Positions 36,430 to 48,089 of a stretch of DNA of 64,000 nucleotides are shown one piece after another; position 1 is the stretch's first letter; each line of letters starts with the position of its first letter. Location of the stretch: positions 3,060,956 to 3,124,955 of the forward strand of contig CM067509.1 in NCBI GenBank assembly GCA_034509495.1, read 5' to 3'. The translations under genes were made by a program, and so were the position numbers. The notes under the pieces are model-generated. The model did not search any database and was not told the DNA's origin. It saw only the letters and a program-made list of their open reading frames with translations. The DNA comes from Acestrorhynchus altus. Taxonomy: Eukaryota; Chordata; Actinopteri; Characiformes; Acestrorhynchidae.

Positions 36430-37035
36430 CTTAAACTGAATTTAATCCCAGTTTAAATGCCAAAGAAGCTTCCAGTGCATGTTTACTGCTCTGGCCACAA
36501 GTACATGCTCTGATCAGCAAGAGGGGCGGGGCTAGTGACATCTCTGACCAAGATATTGGGTTATAGAGGAAAATGAGATGCAAGGGGCTGTTTGCTCTCT
36601 TTCTTTGCTCACACAGCATTCAGGTTTCAGAATAAAAGTCCTGAAAAACAATATTGATACATAATCAACAAATAAAATAAAGGACATTCAGGTTGTTTCT
36701 TCATTTATTTGGACTAGTGTCAAGTATTTTATTTAGCTAAAATTCTTGTCATCAACTTTATTGCATTTTCAGCCCCAAAAACACTCTGGATGGTACTTTT
36801 CCAACATGTTTTCTGATAGTTAATGTGTCTTTTAGTCAGTATGAGCAAAAAAAAAAATACATAGGCAAAAGGACACTTCTTGATCAAAATATGGTCAAAT
36901 TCATACAAATATTTAAATTCTGTTAACTTTTATTTTTATCTCAAATGAAGACAAATTTGAGCATGCTAGGATCTCCTGATCATCAACTTTACTATATGCA
37001 TTCTTAAACTAGGCTCAGTAGAAAGCAGTAGAATA
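36430..37035 (+). repeat. Unclassified dispersed repeat, copy 2
   Basis: Carries aagcttccagtgcatgttta, gcggggctagtgacatctct, ccaagatattgggtta, and further on catacaaatatttaaattct and tgctaggatctcc, in the same order as copy 1 (25797-26270). This is the longest copy. No ORF of note. Confidence 0.6.
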
Positions 37036-38084
37036 CTTATCAGGCTGCAAAACAGTGCTGGATCAAAAAAGGAGGACATATTTATATATTCACTGCTCTG
37101 AGCACATATTATCATTACTTCTATTACTGCGAACCCATAGGCTGAGGCATTATGCAATCCGGACATGGAAAAAAAACCACTTTATTTAAATCAATCCAGC
37201 CTTTGCTCATTGGAAAGGGCACCTTCACAAAAACACTTGGTCGATCCGTGCATGTATAATTCATTAGCACCTCAGAAAGGAACTAAAACAAAGGGATTTC
37301 TGACTTTGTGTGGCGTACCACTGTACAGTGCCATTTCTTCATGGTTCTGAAAAAAATGAAAATTTCTTCATATTTCCTTTTCCTTTGGTATCACAGACAA
37401 ACATACATAGGCGTGACTTTAATGGCAATTCAGGGGGCCAAACACCCAACGCAATTGTTTCTTTTCCCAGCTTCATTAAATGCCCCAGGACATATTAATG
37501 AAGTCAGGGCCAGCACTGATGAAATGTAAATCTCTGTCAAATGCAAAGAGATCCGACTGAAATGAAACAAAGGGGAAAGAGATAGAAGAGGGAGCTGGGG
37601 GCTTGCATGAGCCTTCTGTCTTATGTGCCATTTTAATAAGGGTCACCCTTGGGGCAAAAGAGGATTTCTGTCAGAGTATATTTTGGGAAATATAAAATAA
37701 TGACTTGGGCAGGTGGGTGGGGAAGGGAGTGGGGGGGGTGAGCAGCGACTGCACGGGAACTGAGCTAGACACATAACCATGAGCCATCTGCAGTAATGGC
37801 AGGATTATGCCTAGATTACCAGAGTGGAGAGTCGGGCGCCTTTTTTCATCATGGAGGCTGAATGAGGCATATTGGCCTCAAGGTCGAAAGAGAGAGGGCA
37901 GACGAACAGGTGGAGGTTGAGAAAGTGACAGTGAGTTGAGGACTGTAGCAGGGTTTTGCTATTTGATGTATCTGATCTGCTCATCAGAGGCGTGTTGAGC
38001 CAAACACAAGTACTAATAGTCTAATTGAAAATTACACATTTAGATTCAACTTAAACCGATTTGCTGAAAAAAATCGTGGCACAA

Positions 38085-38515
38085 ACTACATGGGCCAAAG
38101 TATTGGGACACCTGCTCATTGGTTAAGGGTATTAAAAAGAGTTGGGTATTTATAAAGGGTTTAAAAAGTTTGTTGGGAGTAAGTCTCTAATGTCCAAGAA
38201 AAGCTTTCTACTAGTTTTTGGAGCATTGTTGTGAGGATTTGATTGCATTCAACAACAGGAGTGTTGCTGAGTTGGGTGACAGCCCACCACATCCCAAACT
38301 CCCCAGCTTATCCCAAAAGTATTGGATGGAACACCATCAATCCAGCAGTCCCTCCATTCCAGTAGTGCCTCCACAGAGTTCTATTTTATTGGCTGTACTT
38401 CTCTACAAGGACTGGTCAAACTGTGTGCATTTGCACATCGGTGTCAGCAATGGATGCAGCTTTAAGTAGCTGAATGCATTCTTTAGAAGAGGTGTCCGCA
38501 AATATTTGGGCATGT
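38085..38515 (-). mobile_element. Non-autonomous Tc1-like element, minus orientation
   Basis: Plus strand reads gccaaagtattgggacacct at the left and gaatgcattctttagaagag then gtgtccgcaaatatttgggc at the right, which pair as degenerate inverted ends. Interior landmarks include gatttgattgcattcaacaa and gtgtgcatttgcacatcggt. Same family as 12890-13245 and 58190-58510. Confidence 0.65.
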
Positions 38516-38518
38516 CAT

Positions 38519-38670
38519 GTTGCTTCAGGTGCCTGGGGTAGGTGAACTAGTGATTCTAATTTGCCCCTAGGTGTGAGTGAATGAGTAACTGGGTGTGTGG
38601 TACTCTGTGCCGGTCTGTCGCCCTGTCCAGATGGTACTCCTGTCTTGCACCCGGTGATTTCAGGTGATTT
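38519..38670 (+). mobile_element. SINE/LINE 3'-module fragment
   Basis: Reads attctaatttgcccctaggt, gtgagtgaatgagt, then gtctgtcgccctgtccagat, the common 3' module also found in the SINEs at 3.6 and 8.6 kb. No tRNA head is visible. Confidence 0.6.
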
Positions 38671-40598
38671 CAGAAGAAAACTTTGGGCACCAAACATGTC
38701 TCGGCTGGTTGATTGTGTGTGGCTTGAGGGGAAAGTGGTGTCTATTAGGTTTTTCACCAGAGTCGTCTCTGTGAGTGGGTGACATGAGATTTATGAGAAA
38801 GGTATTGGCAGTGTACCCCAGGCTTCACTTTCTGAAGTAAACTCAAACAGAGCCCTCTGTAGTGGGGGTGTGTGGGTGGGGGGGTGGGTTTGGGTGGGTG
38901 GTTGAGGGTCTCAGCTCACACATGTGTGACTCTGATTTAGTGGAACATCAAACTACATCTATAAAAATCTCTGCAGCCGCATACCCAGCGTACTCCAGCC
39001 TCCAGCCTCCAAATTACTGTAACCTAGCTCAGTCTGTCCTCCCTGGAGATGGAGCGCAGTGTTTTGAAATGTAAACATCTGAGGAGCTTGTTTGTTTATC
39101 TACAGAACTTTCGATCCTGAAAGGCTCATTTATCCTGGGATGCGTCTGCGAACTTCGCAGAGGTTGCCAGTTTGTTTGTTAGCTGGAAGAGAGCACGCAC
39201 AGGAGCAAAGAGTAACTCCGCTGGGCCACGCTCAACTGCCTGTCTTGGACGTTCTGATGTGAGAAAGTATGCCAGCTTCTCTAGGAGGCTGCTGTCTTTG
39301 CAGTCGAAGGGGCTGCGCTACTGAAGCTGGTGACAAACCGAGTTTGTTTGGGAGCAGTAGACCTGTGCGGGGAGGGGGAGCGATCGGACTTGTGACTTCC
39401 AAGCGGGTCAGTTGTTTGGGATTGCCTTAGGGCCTTATGCCCACCTCCGTTTGCTGCTGACTTCTGCAAGTTTGCGCGGCTCAATTGAAATGGAGGTGTT
39501 ATCACCACAATCGTAAACCAATTTGCTGCCTTTTCACTTTTCTAAAGTCAGTTGCACTTTATTTTCACAGTAAAGCTAAAGCTTCCAAAGGTGCTCCAGC
39601 TGTTGTCTGTTAACTGGTCTCATTCCGAGATGAGGAGACAGCGAGTCTTGGATCTTTTGCATGTTAAGTTCACCTCAATTACAGTCGTTCAGTTGGTCCT
39701 CAGCTATGCTTTGTGTACACATTTCTGTGAAATGGGTTTTCCAAGTCTGATGGGAAACACATGATGGAACGACTGAGTGTTTCAGAGCACCACCAACTCT
39801 TAATTAAGGTAAGCCCTGTCTCCGCATACCCCTACCAATGAACTAGCCAGTCTCCCTAATCCCATAACCCCAACCCTGTCCCCTATTTACTGTATGGAGG
39901 TATGAAAAATTCAAAGCGATAGATAAATAAAGGCCATTGGTATAAAAATTATTTATATAATTATATTAATGATTAACTCTGTACCCACATTGATTCATAA
40001 TTCACAATAAATAAAATATAATTCAGTGATGATTCAACCATGACCGTGACGTTGATCCAGTGGTGAATAAATGGTCAAATACCTGCTGGGTAGATTTATA
40101 TTAAATGTCATGTTTAGGGTTGGACAGAATTTAGTTTAACGTTATTTAAATGCACTCTTGATTAGAGTCAACAAAGCATCTATGATGGACCGTATATGGT
40201 ACATTGAGTTGTGTGTTTTATGTGGAGTGGAATCTGAAATCAGATTGAAAGTCAATTATAGCACAAATCATTCATTTGAGCTGAGTAGCTTAGTCTAGCT
40301 TGTCCTTACTGTCCTCCACTGAGTAATGTGTAAATTCTCCTCTTCACCCACGAGATTTAGTTGTTTGTTTCTAAGAGGGATTCTAATGTTGATGAGGTGG
40401 GTTATTGTTTGAACAGTACTTTGGCTCTTAGATGTTAACAGGGCCCTTTGGGGTGTTGGAGTGTTGGACATGGGTCCATGGTTTCTTCTGAATGAACTGA
40501 CGTCCCTCTAATGAGAGACAACAATTCGGCGTGCAGGATTACGAGCACTGTTGAAAAAAACTTCTTCAACCTGGTTTGCTACTATATTTGGTTCCTTC

Positions 40599-40884
40599 TA
40601 GGGCTGGACAATTCGTTGAAAATGTATTAAAACCGATATTCAGAATTTCTAATCGATGTCATTTCGCCCATGACGATTATTTAGTTTTTTTGGGGGGTTT
40701 TTTGGGGTTTGTTCATGCACTCTCCCCTTTAAAACGTGACTCTGCCCCATTCAGTCCATGACTTGGAAGCAGCAACTAGGAAAACCGAGTCCATCATTTG
40801 GAAACATTTTGGCTTTAGTGAAGATGACCCAAAAAATGTTCAATTAATCGTGATATTGATACGAGGTCATATCACCCAGTGCTA
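40599..40884. mobile_element. 286-bp hAT-like MITE with 8-bp target duplication
   Basis: Left end tagggctggacaattcg; right end tatcacccagtgcta, its imperfect inverse. The flanks gttccttc (40591-40598) and gttccgtc (40885-40892) agree at 7 of 8 bases, as expected for hAT insertion. Interior has aatcgatgtcatttcgccca and a tcaattaatcgtgatattga stretch. No ORF. Confidence 0.85.
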
Positions 40885-42489
40885 GTTCCGTCTATTGAAT
40901 TAACCACGAGTGCAGAAGTAACTGCCCTCTGGTCAGTTCAACCGCTCAATAAAATAAGTGCAGAAAAGTCCTTCTTCTCCTTTGCATTTGAGAAGATGTG
41001 GTTATTTCCTAGCAGAGCTGGCAGCAGCCTTTACTCCCTGGCAATGCCAACCTTAGCAGAGAGGATTATCCTTTAGCATACAGCTCTGGTGTTCCCAGCA
41101 GCTAACTCTCCACTGCTGACTTGGACCTTTAGTAAAGCTCAACCAGCAGGGCCGGGCCGGAAGCAGGGGAGTGTGGAGCCAGAGGGATTAGAAGAGTTTG
41201 GTAGCAAGAGCTGGCCCCCACAGCTCTGGAACAGCTCGCTTCCTCCCTGCGCTTTGGACTTCCACTGGACTTTATCTTCTCACTGATGGAGAAATGCAAG
41301 TTGCTGCTGTGCGGGATAAAAACAATAGAACATTTCTAATAGAATAGAATCATTTCTTTTGGAGTTTATAATGCGAAGGCTGTTATGTGGGCTGCCAACC
41401 TATTTTTGTAGACATTGAGCTGGACTGTCAGAGCAATGTTGAAGAGCAAGGATTATCTTTAGACTGAGAGGTTTTTTCCACTGCTGGATTTGAGATATGT
41501 GGGACTGCACCAAATATAATGGGCAGATAGTTTGTCAGCATCTCCTTACCTCAGCTAAACAATGTCTGTACAGGAGCGAGGACATTTTATTGGATGTATA
41601 ACTTAACTAACACATGATACACATGATAGAACTACCGAACCCCACACAGTACCGTGCAACCGCTATTCTAACACACATTAGACATTGTCTGCGAAGTCCA
41701 GTAACTAGTGTTGAGTGACTGACTAGAATAGGTTTTAACTAACTTGGTTTTGACTTTTCAGGCACATGTAACAAGCTGGATCATCCTGGTTTTCTTCCTC
41801 TCTAGTTTTCCCATGGAATGACTCAATCACTTTGATAAACTGGCTACTACAGTGGACCTGTTTGTCAGTCATCTCCTATATGTTTCAATCCTGTGGCCTT
41901 CTTAAATGCACATGGGGAAATGAGCTTTCTTTGCACTAGATCATTGCAGAACAGATATTTGATGAATCACATATATATATATATAAATAAAATATGCACA
42001 CATCCGGTTTGCTGTGGCTGTGCACTGTCCACTGGCTCACCAGATGACTCTCATCCCCATCATTATACAACATATAATCTTTCTCATTATTATTGATAGG
42101 CCTACATTCCTCCTTTCTCTCGATTTGTTTTCAGTCACCATTTCTCCATCATTTAAGCTGTCCTTATCTGAGCTGTCCTCATGCTTTTCCATTCCTTTAT
42201 TCCTGGTCATTTTCTCATCTGTCAAACTGTCCCACTTCTTGTTTCGCCAGTAACATTCCCGTGGAGTCATTGGAGTTGGAAGATGAATGTGTTGGTTGAT
42301 TGAAAAATCATTGACATCGAAATGACTGACATTGAATTTGACTTAAAGCGAGCTCTTGCTGATTGTTTTGTGTCCTCTTTCATGCCGTTGATTTATTGCA
42401 TGTCTTGTGGCACAACAGCCTGGTTTCCTATGGTTGCCACAATGTTTAGACTTTGGTATTGATACGGACTGTAGTATCACAATTCCATA

Positions 42490-42522
42490 GCAAATAAATA
42501 AATAAATAAATAAATAAATAAA
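42490..42522. repeat. (AAAT)n microsatellite
   Basis: About 8 copies of the aaat tetramer. Confidence 0.93.
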
Positions 42523-43275
42523 ACAATATTATAGCAATAAGTAAATAACATTGAGAACACTGGATATTTCCGGACACTGATTTCACCAAGTCTTGGACAA
42601 AATTGCCCTAGAATGGAAACCTTTTTTTTTATCTTGGTATAGTTACATAATAAGAGAGACAATGAACCTTAAATACTGTTGTGTTTTCATTCCAAAGAAA
42701 GTCTGGTGTAACCAGAACAGAGCTATAAAATGTGCCAATCCCAAACCCCCAAACTCTTCAGTAACAGTCTTAACTTTATTTCCATAAACCCAGCCCACTA
42801 GAAAAAGCCCCGAGCTGTAGTCAGAGTTGGTGAAACGTGGTGGTAAAACGTGAAGCTGTCTTCAGGAGTCTTCGTGTGCCTAAGCCCACCAGAGGAGAGC
42901 TCAAACTATTGGATGCGATTGCCAGGAAAACATTGAAAAGAATTTGGAGGTATAATATGTATCATGATACAAAGCTTACATTTCAATATATTGTGATTAC
43001 ATTGCAATACCAAATGCAAGATGATGTGCAATTTTTTTCATAATTTTCTTTTGTAAAAACCTCTCGTAGTAAAAAGTTATACCGTCATTTGCATAAAATT
43101 TGAGTAAAGTTGACTTTTTATGCATTTATTTATTTATTTATTTCTAAGCTACATATATCAGGATCAGAGTAACCTACAGACATGATACACACATCATGAC
43201 AAACAAGACTTATCTAACAATATCAACATTGTGTGGTGAATTATCAGTGAGTGATTTACTTTGGAAAAGAGCAAA

Positions 43276-43505
43276 AATTCACTTGTTTCCAACTAAATTT
43301 AATGGCATTTTAAATGCCAAAGAGCTTCCAGTGCATGTTTACTGCTCTGTCCACATGTACTGTAAACGGAGTATGAGAAGGAACAGGGCTAATGATGTCA
43401 ATGACCCAGATATAGTTGCAGAGGAAAATGAGAAAGAAGGGGCTGTTTGCACTTTTTTGCTCACACAGTGTTCAAATTTCACAATCAAATTTCTGGATTT
43501 TGGAG
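43276..43505 (+). repeat. Unclassified dispersed repeat, copy 3
   Basis: Shares cacttgtttccaacta with copy 1, and ccaaagagcttccagtgcat, tgtttactgctctgtccaca, aatgacccagatatag and ggggctgtttgcac with both other copies. It stops shortly after 43500, so it is truncated at its right side. The 115-residue frame across it (43196-43543) has no known domain. Confidence 0.6.
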
Positions 43506-45037
43506 ATCATTTTGTAGCAGCTAACCTGATGATGCCTCACTGATTTGAAACTACTTATAATATACTCTATTAAAATAGAGTGGCCTCTGACCGTTACCCG
43601 AACTCAACAGGGATTGTAAAAGTAATTGCAGTTCACTAAACTCATGAACTCTGAAACCTAATCAAAAACGACAAACCTCCAGAGGTTCTCTTCCCTTATT
43701 CCTTCCTCTCAATGTGTCTGTTAACCTTTTTATAACTCTGTTCTGTTCACGTTCATAAAACCTTGCATGAAAACGGAGATTGGTGATGTTCCGGCTGGCT
43801 GGCAAATGAGAGAACTGCAGAGAGAGCAGGGCGTCGAGAAGGCGAGACGCCAAGCTCTGCATACCGTTAATGCGCCGTACTCTCAATACAGCCTGCGGCC
43901 CCCTCTCCGAGCCTCCATCAACCCCTGCTCTCCATTCTTAGCCTGCAGAAAGTGACACTTTATTGACTGACCATCGACCGCTTAGGTGCTGGAGATGGTG
44001 GGGTTTTTTTTCCCTCTATGTCTCACTTTCTCTCTCTCTCTTTCAGCGTCTTTCATCTGCACATCACTCTGTCCCTGAGGAATTCTTCTCCGGTTGACTT
44101 TTTCTTCTTTTTTTTTCTTTTTTTTTTAACTTCATTTCATTGCTCTGCATGACTCTATGCATTACCTTGCTCTCTTTTCCTTGCTATTCAAGCTCTTGCT
44201 TGCTGTTCTTTTAAGCATCACTTTGTGGTTTTGTTATACTTCTGTATCTGTTTCATCGCATCCCACAGTCCTCCACTTCTAGGACTCAATAAGCCCCTCT
44301 CTGTTATATCATAAATGCAGGCTCGTGATATCCAGGTATCAGACACTCATCTCAGTTGAGACTACAGATTAGTGATGTGCAAATCCTTCCGTGAAGGATA
44401 CATTGACTGTGATTGCAATAGTGTTAGATTCTGTACATTGGCTGACACTCAGGGCCAGTTCTACTAAACATTTAGCTATGATGCTCAAATGGCCCACAGC
44501 TGGTGTACCAGTGTTTTCACAGAAACCTTTTTTACTTATACACGCATGGTCTTCACTGAGCTGCAGGTATTACGGGCAATTGATTATGCATATAGAAGAA
44601 AAGGGAAGGACACTAACGTGAACTGACTGGTAAAACGGCATGTTTTTTAATGGCTAGTCAAGTGAGGCGCAATAACCTTGAAAGTTACGTGAGACAACAG
44701 TAACCCATTGTCTCTTTACCCAAAAACAGCCTGCAATTCTGCAATTAGGAGTATTTAGACCAACACAGAGGCCTAGTTGGTCCCCTCTGAAGTCATTATG
44801 TGCTGTATTGTTTTATAAAGTAATAGTAATTTATCACAGTTTAATTGTTCAATTAAATGATCAAAAACTTTTTTCACAGTATTCAGTTTTTTTTATGCAC
44901 TAGTATATGTTGGTTTTCATGAGCTAACTTGATGAAATTATGATCACGATTGACCTTTTTTTATGATATTCTAATTTTTGGAGATGCACCAGTGCATAGC
45001 ATTGACTAACACATGAAGATTATGAATAGTTATGTTA

Positions 45038-45393
45038 GTAATGGCGATGAGATTTTCATTGGGAGTGATGAGCATGGACAAGATTAGAAATGAGCAGATC
45101 AGAGGGACGGTGAAGGTGGAGCAGTTTGGTGATAAAGCCAGAGAGGCCAGGTTGAGATGGTTCGGACGTGTGTTGAGGAGGAACAGTGGATATATTGGAC
45201 AAAGAATGCTGGAGATGGAGCTGCCGGGCAGAAGGAGAAGAGGAAGACCTCAGAGAAGGTTTATGGATGCAGTGAAGGTGGAGGTGGAGATGGTTGGTGT
45301 AACAGTAGAGGAGGCAGGGGATAGGGCAAGATGGAGGCAGATGATCTGCTGTGGCGACCCCTAAAGGGAGCAGCCGATAGAAGAAGAAGAATG
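45038..45393 (+). mobile_element. RTE-like LINE 3' end
   Basis: An open + frame reads MSMDKIRNEQIRGTVKVEQF, then EARLRWFGRVLRRNSGYIGQ, PGRRRRGRPQRRFMDAVKV and DRARWRQMICCGDP, stop, followed by gagcagccgatagaagaaga. This is the conserved C-terminal end of a fish non-LTR protein, 5'-truncated by more than 2 kb. The tail is only about five gaa units, unlike the copy at 17383-17586. Confidence 0.72.
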
Positions 45394-46019
45394 TTAGTAA
45401 TGGCAAAATGAAAAACACTAACACAAGGGACTAATGTTAAAGTGATGGAGATTTGTGTAATTTATGTAGCATCATTTTGAAATAACAAAACTTACAAAGC
45501 GTCCGTCAGAATTGTGTAGTTATACAAATACAATGTTCATATAATGTTGTTCAAGAATAATTCATGATTTCTTATCTTATAAATATAAGATTCAAAGTTA
45601 ATGCATGGCCTGTAAAATCCCTGTTTAGCCTTCTTATAGTGATACCAAGTATTTGGTCTCTAGAACATGTCCATATTTTGTGCTCTTTTCAGTTTTTTAT
45701 TAAAGTTCTAGTTTTATTGAAGTTGCTACTCTTACCTGTTTTGCTTGTTATATTCTTGACTGTAATTTCCCTAAAGGCTCTTAGCAGGATTTAGCAGCAG
45801 ACACATGCCTCTTCCGTAAGAACTTCTAGCTGTCCTGTACTTTCTGCAACTGGTCAAAAAGTGCTTTGAGTGGACATGAGCGCAGCCACGAATCAAGTGT
45901 GATGTCAGCAGGTCCAACGATAAACCCATGGGCTGTTACTATTCCATTTTATTAATTAATTAATTTATTTATTTATTAAGAAAACTGAGTCAACACCCAA
46001 TCCCTCTGTGTGAAATGTG

Positions 46020-46460
46020 TTAACCCACTTTCTTTCGATAGCTGGTTACAGCCCCTTAGCAGCAATGACTGCAACCAGTATCTCCACTCCTTGCATAAGA
46101 CACTTGTAGGACATGGAGAGTGAACGGTATGAACGGTATGTTTCAGGTCCTGCTTCAGCATCCAGGTCAGGATTTTGAGTATACCCTTCAAAATGTATCT
46201 TAATTTTTAACAAATGTAAATGAAACCTTCTTTTTTATGAATAAGATACTGATACAGAGCAGAATTCATGTAGAGTCAATTAATTTTTAACAATAAGAGT
46301 AGAGAGATGTCCAGTAGTGGAGAGATGGTCCTGCTGCCGTAAATTGCCTCCAAACCATCACACTTCCACCACCGTGCTTCACAGTTGCTATTAAGCCATT
46401 ATTTCTGTGGAATACAGTGTTAGATTTTAGCCAGACATATCATGGGAGCTCAAAAGCTGC
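46020..46460 (-). mobile_element. Tc1/mariner-type remnant, minus orientation
   Basis: Plus strand has ttacagccccttagcagcaa and, further on, ccatcacacttccaccaccg then tgcttcacagttgc, the complement of Tc1-type transposase landmarks. Strongly degenerate; no open frame. Confidence 0.5.
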
Positions 46461-46499
46461 ACATTAGATCCATGTTTCAGCATTTTAGATTCACAGCCA

Positions 46500-47060
46500 A
46501 TATCACAATAACAGTTGTACCCCACATCCCTGGCAGGCACGGAAGAGAAGGAAACCTAATCTGGTCCACTGGAACCAAAATGAAGTTATAATTCCTAATT
46601 TCCTTCCTAATCCTCCCTCCTCTAATCCATTGAAGGAGGACGTCCCACTTTGGACCCTCTCCTCTGGCTCTGCCTCTTCCTGCTCTTTTCCACCTCCCTG
46701 CTTTGCTGTTTTTTGGAGCACTCTACAAAAGCCTTCAGCTGCCGAGAACAGGGACCTCGGGAGCACTACATGAAATGAGACACCCTCACTTGGCGCTGCT
46801 CTCGTCAGCCGATCGCCGTAATTACATGTGCAAACGGATCATTGGTGAGGTCCTTCTACTCTGTCAGGTGTGGATAGGAAATGAGGCAAAGTGCTGAAAA
46901 AAAGCCTTCCTGACACGCCATTTCCAGTGGGATCGGGCCACTTGTGAAGCCCGTGCCTGAGAAAAGTAGGAATTTTAATGGTTGTACTGTGCTGGGAGGA
47001 TTACTCATGAGTGTGCGATTCGAGTACACTGACGATTGGCAGTGTCCTTGTAGGAAGTGC
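46500..47060. other. Unique, balanced-composition stretch without repeats
   Basis: No microsatellite or transposon similarity is recognised, and the GC content is higher than in the neighbours. Two short overlapping ORFs lack domains. It could be a conserved non-coding element or simply unique intron. Confidence 0.2.
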
Positions 47061-47655
47061 TCAAGAGCTGATCACAGCTTTACAGGGGTCTTAAAGAGGA
47101 TTTTTGGTGAAATTAACTTTTGATGCCTTTGGTGGAAAGGTTGATTCAAAGCTCAACTCTATTTTGTAACCCTTTGGTTTAAGGAACAGTATTGGGTGTT
47201 TATTTTTGTTCTGATCAATCTCAAATGACACTCTTGGAAATGACAATACATGAGGTGGACATTCAAACTGGGTTTAATACTACCTGTGACATCGCTTGGT
47301 TATACTGGAAGCTTATACGACAGCATAGCTTTTATTCTTTACCTTTTCAGTGAAGCTTTTAGATATTAAATATTTTAAACAATATTTTCCTTGGCGTATG
47401 AGAGTTAAACCTCAAACATTGATGAAAATCTGGAAGAACCAAAACAGGACTGAAACACTGACTAAATTCAAACCCCTATAAATGTCTTGACTCATTATAT
47501 TTACTCTAGAATCTACAGAAATCCTGCGTAATTGAGAAAACACTAGTCAAAGCTGGTGAAATGGTAAAATGAGATATCGACAGTTTTGGGGATATGGGTT
47601 ACTACACTAACCACACCTTTTCTTGTGCCATTGTCTTCAGAACCTCAAACTTGCA

Positions 47656-48089
47656 CCCTGAGTGGCGTAGCGGGCTAAGGCGCTATGATCCTGGGATTGT
47701 GAGTTCGAATCCAGGTTCATACTGCTCACCATCGGCAGCCGGGGTCCAGAGGGAGAGAAATTGGCTTGCTCTCCCTCAGGGGGTGGGTTGATGGCGCTCT
47801 TCCCACATCACATACAAGTGTGCTGCTGGTCGGCGCAGGCGTCTGTCGACCATTGCGTCAGAACCAGGAATCCAGCATGATGATGCAAATGGTGGCAGTT
47901 TGAAAAGAGGTGGTAGGCATCCGTCACATGACTTGGAGGAAACATGTGGATGATCTCTCCCCCTGGCGCCGGGAGCAGGCACGTGATGTGGGACACAACT
48001 TAGGGGGATGGGTAATTGGCATATCTAATGGGTAATTCATAGGGGCGAAAATTGGAAAAATGGTATAAACAATAAATAAAATAAAATAA
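47656..48089 (+). mobile_element. tRNA-derived SINE with 9-bp target duplications
   Basis: A tRNA-like head has box A ggcgtagcgggctaaggcg (about 47664-47682) and box B gagttcgaatcc (47701-47712). It is followed by a SINE body (gccggggtccagagggagag, gtggatgatctctcccc) and an aataaaataaaa tail. The flanks aaacttgca (47647-47655 and 48090-48098) are identical, which marks a retroposed and fairly recent insertion. Open frames at 47594-47996 are readings of it. Confidence 0.9.

Noticed and set aside
47664..47735. Possible real tRNA gene
   Set aside because: Boxes A and B are present, but the sequence continues into a SINE body with target duplications and does not give a clean acceptor stem.
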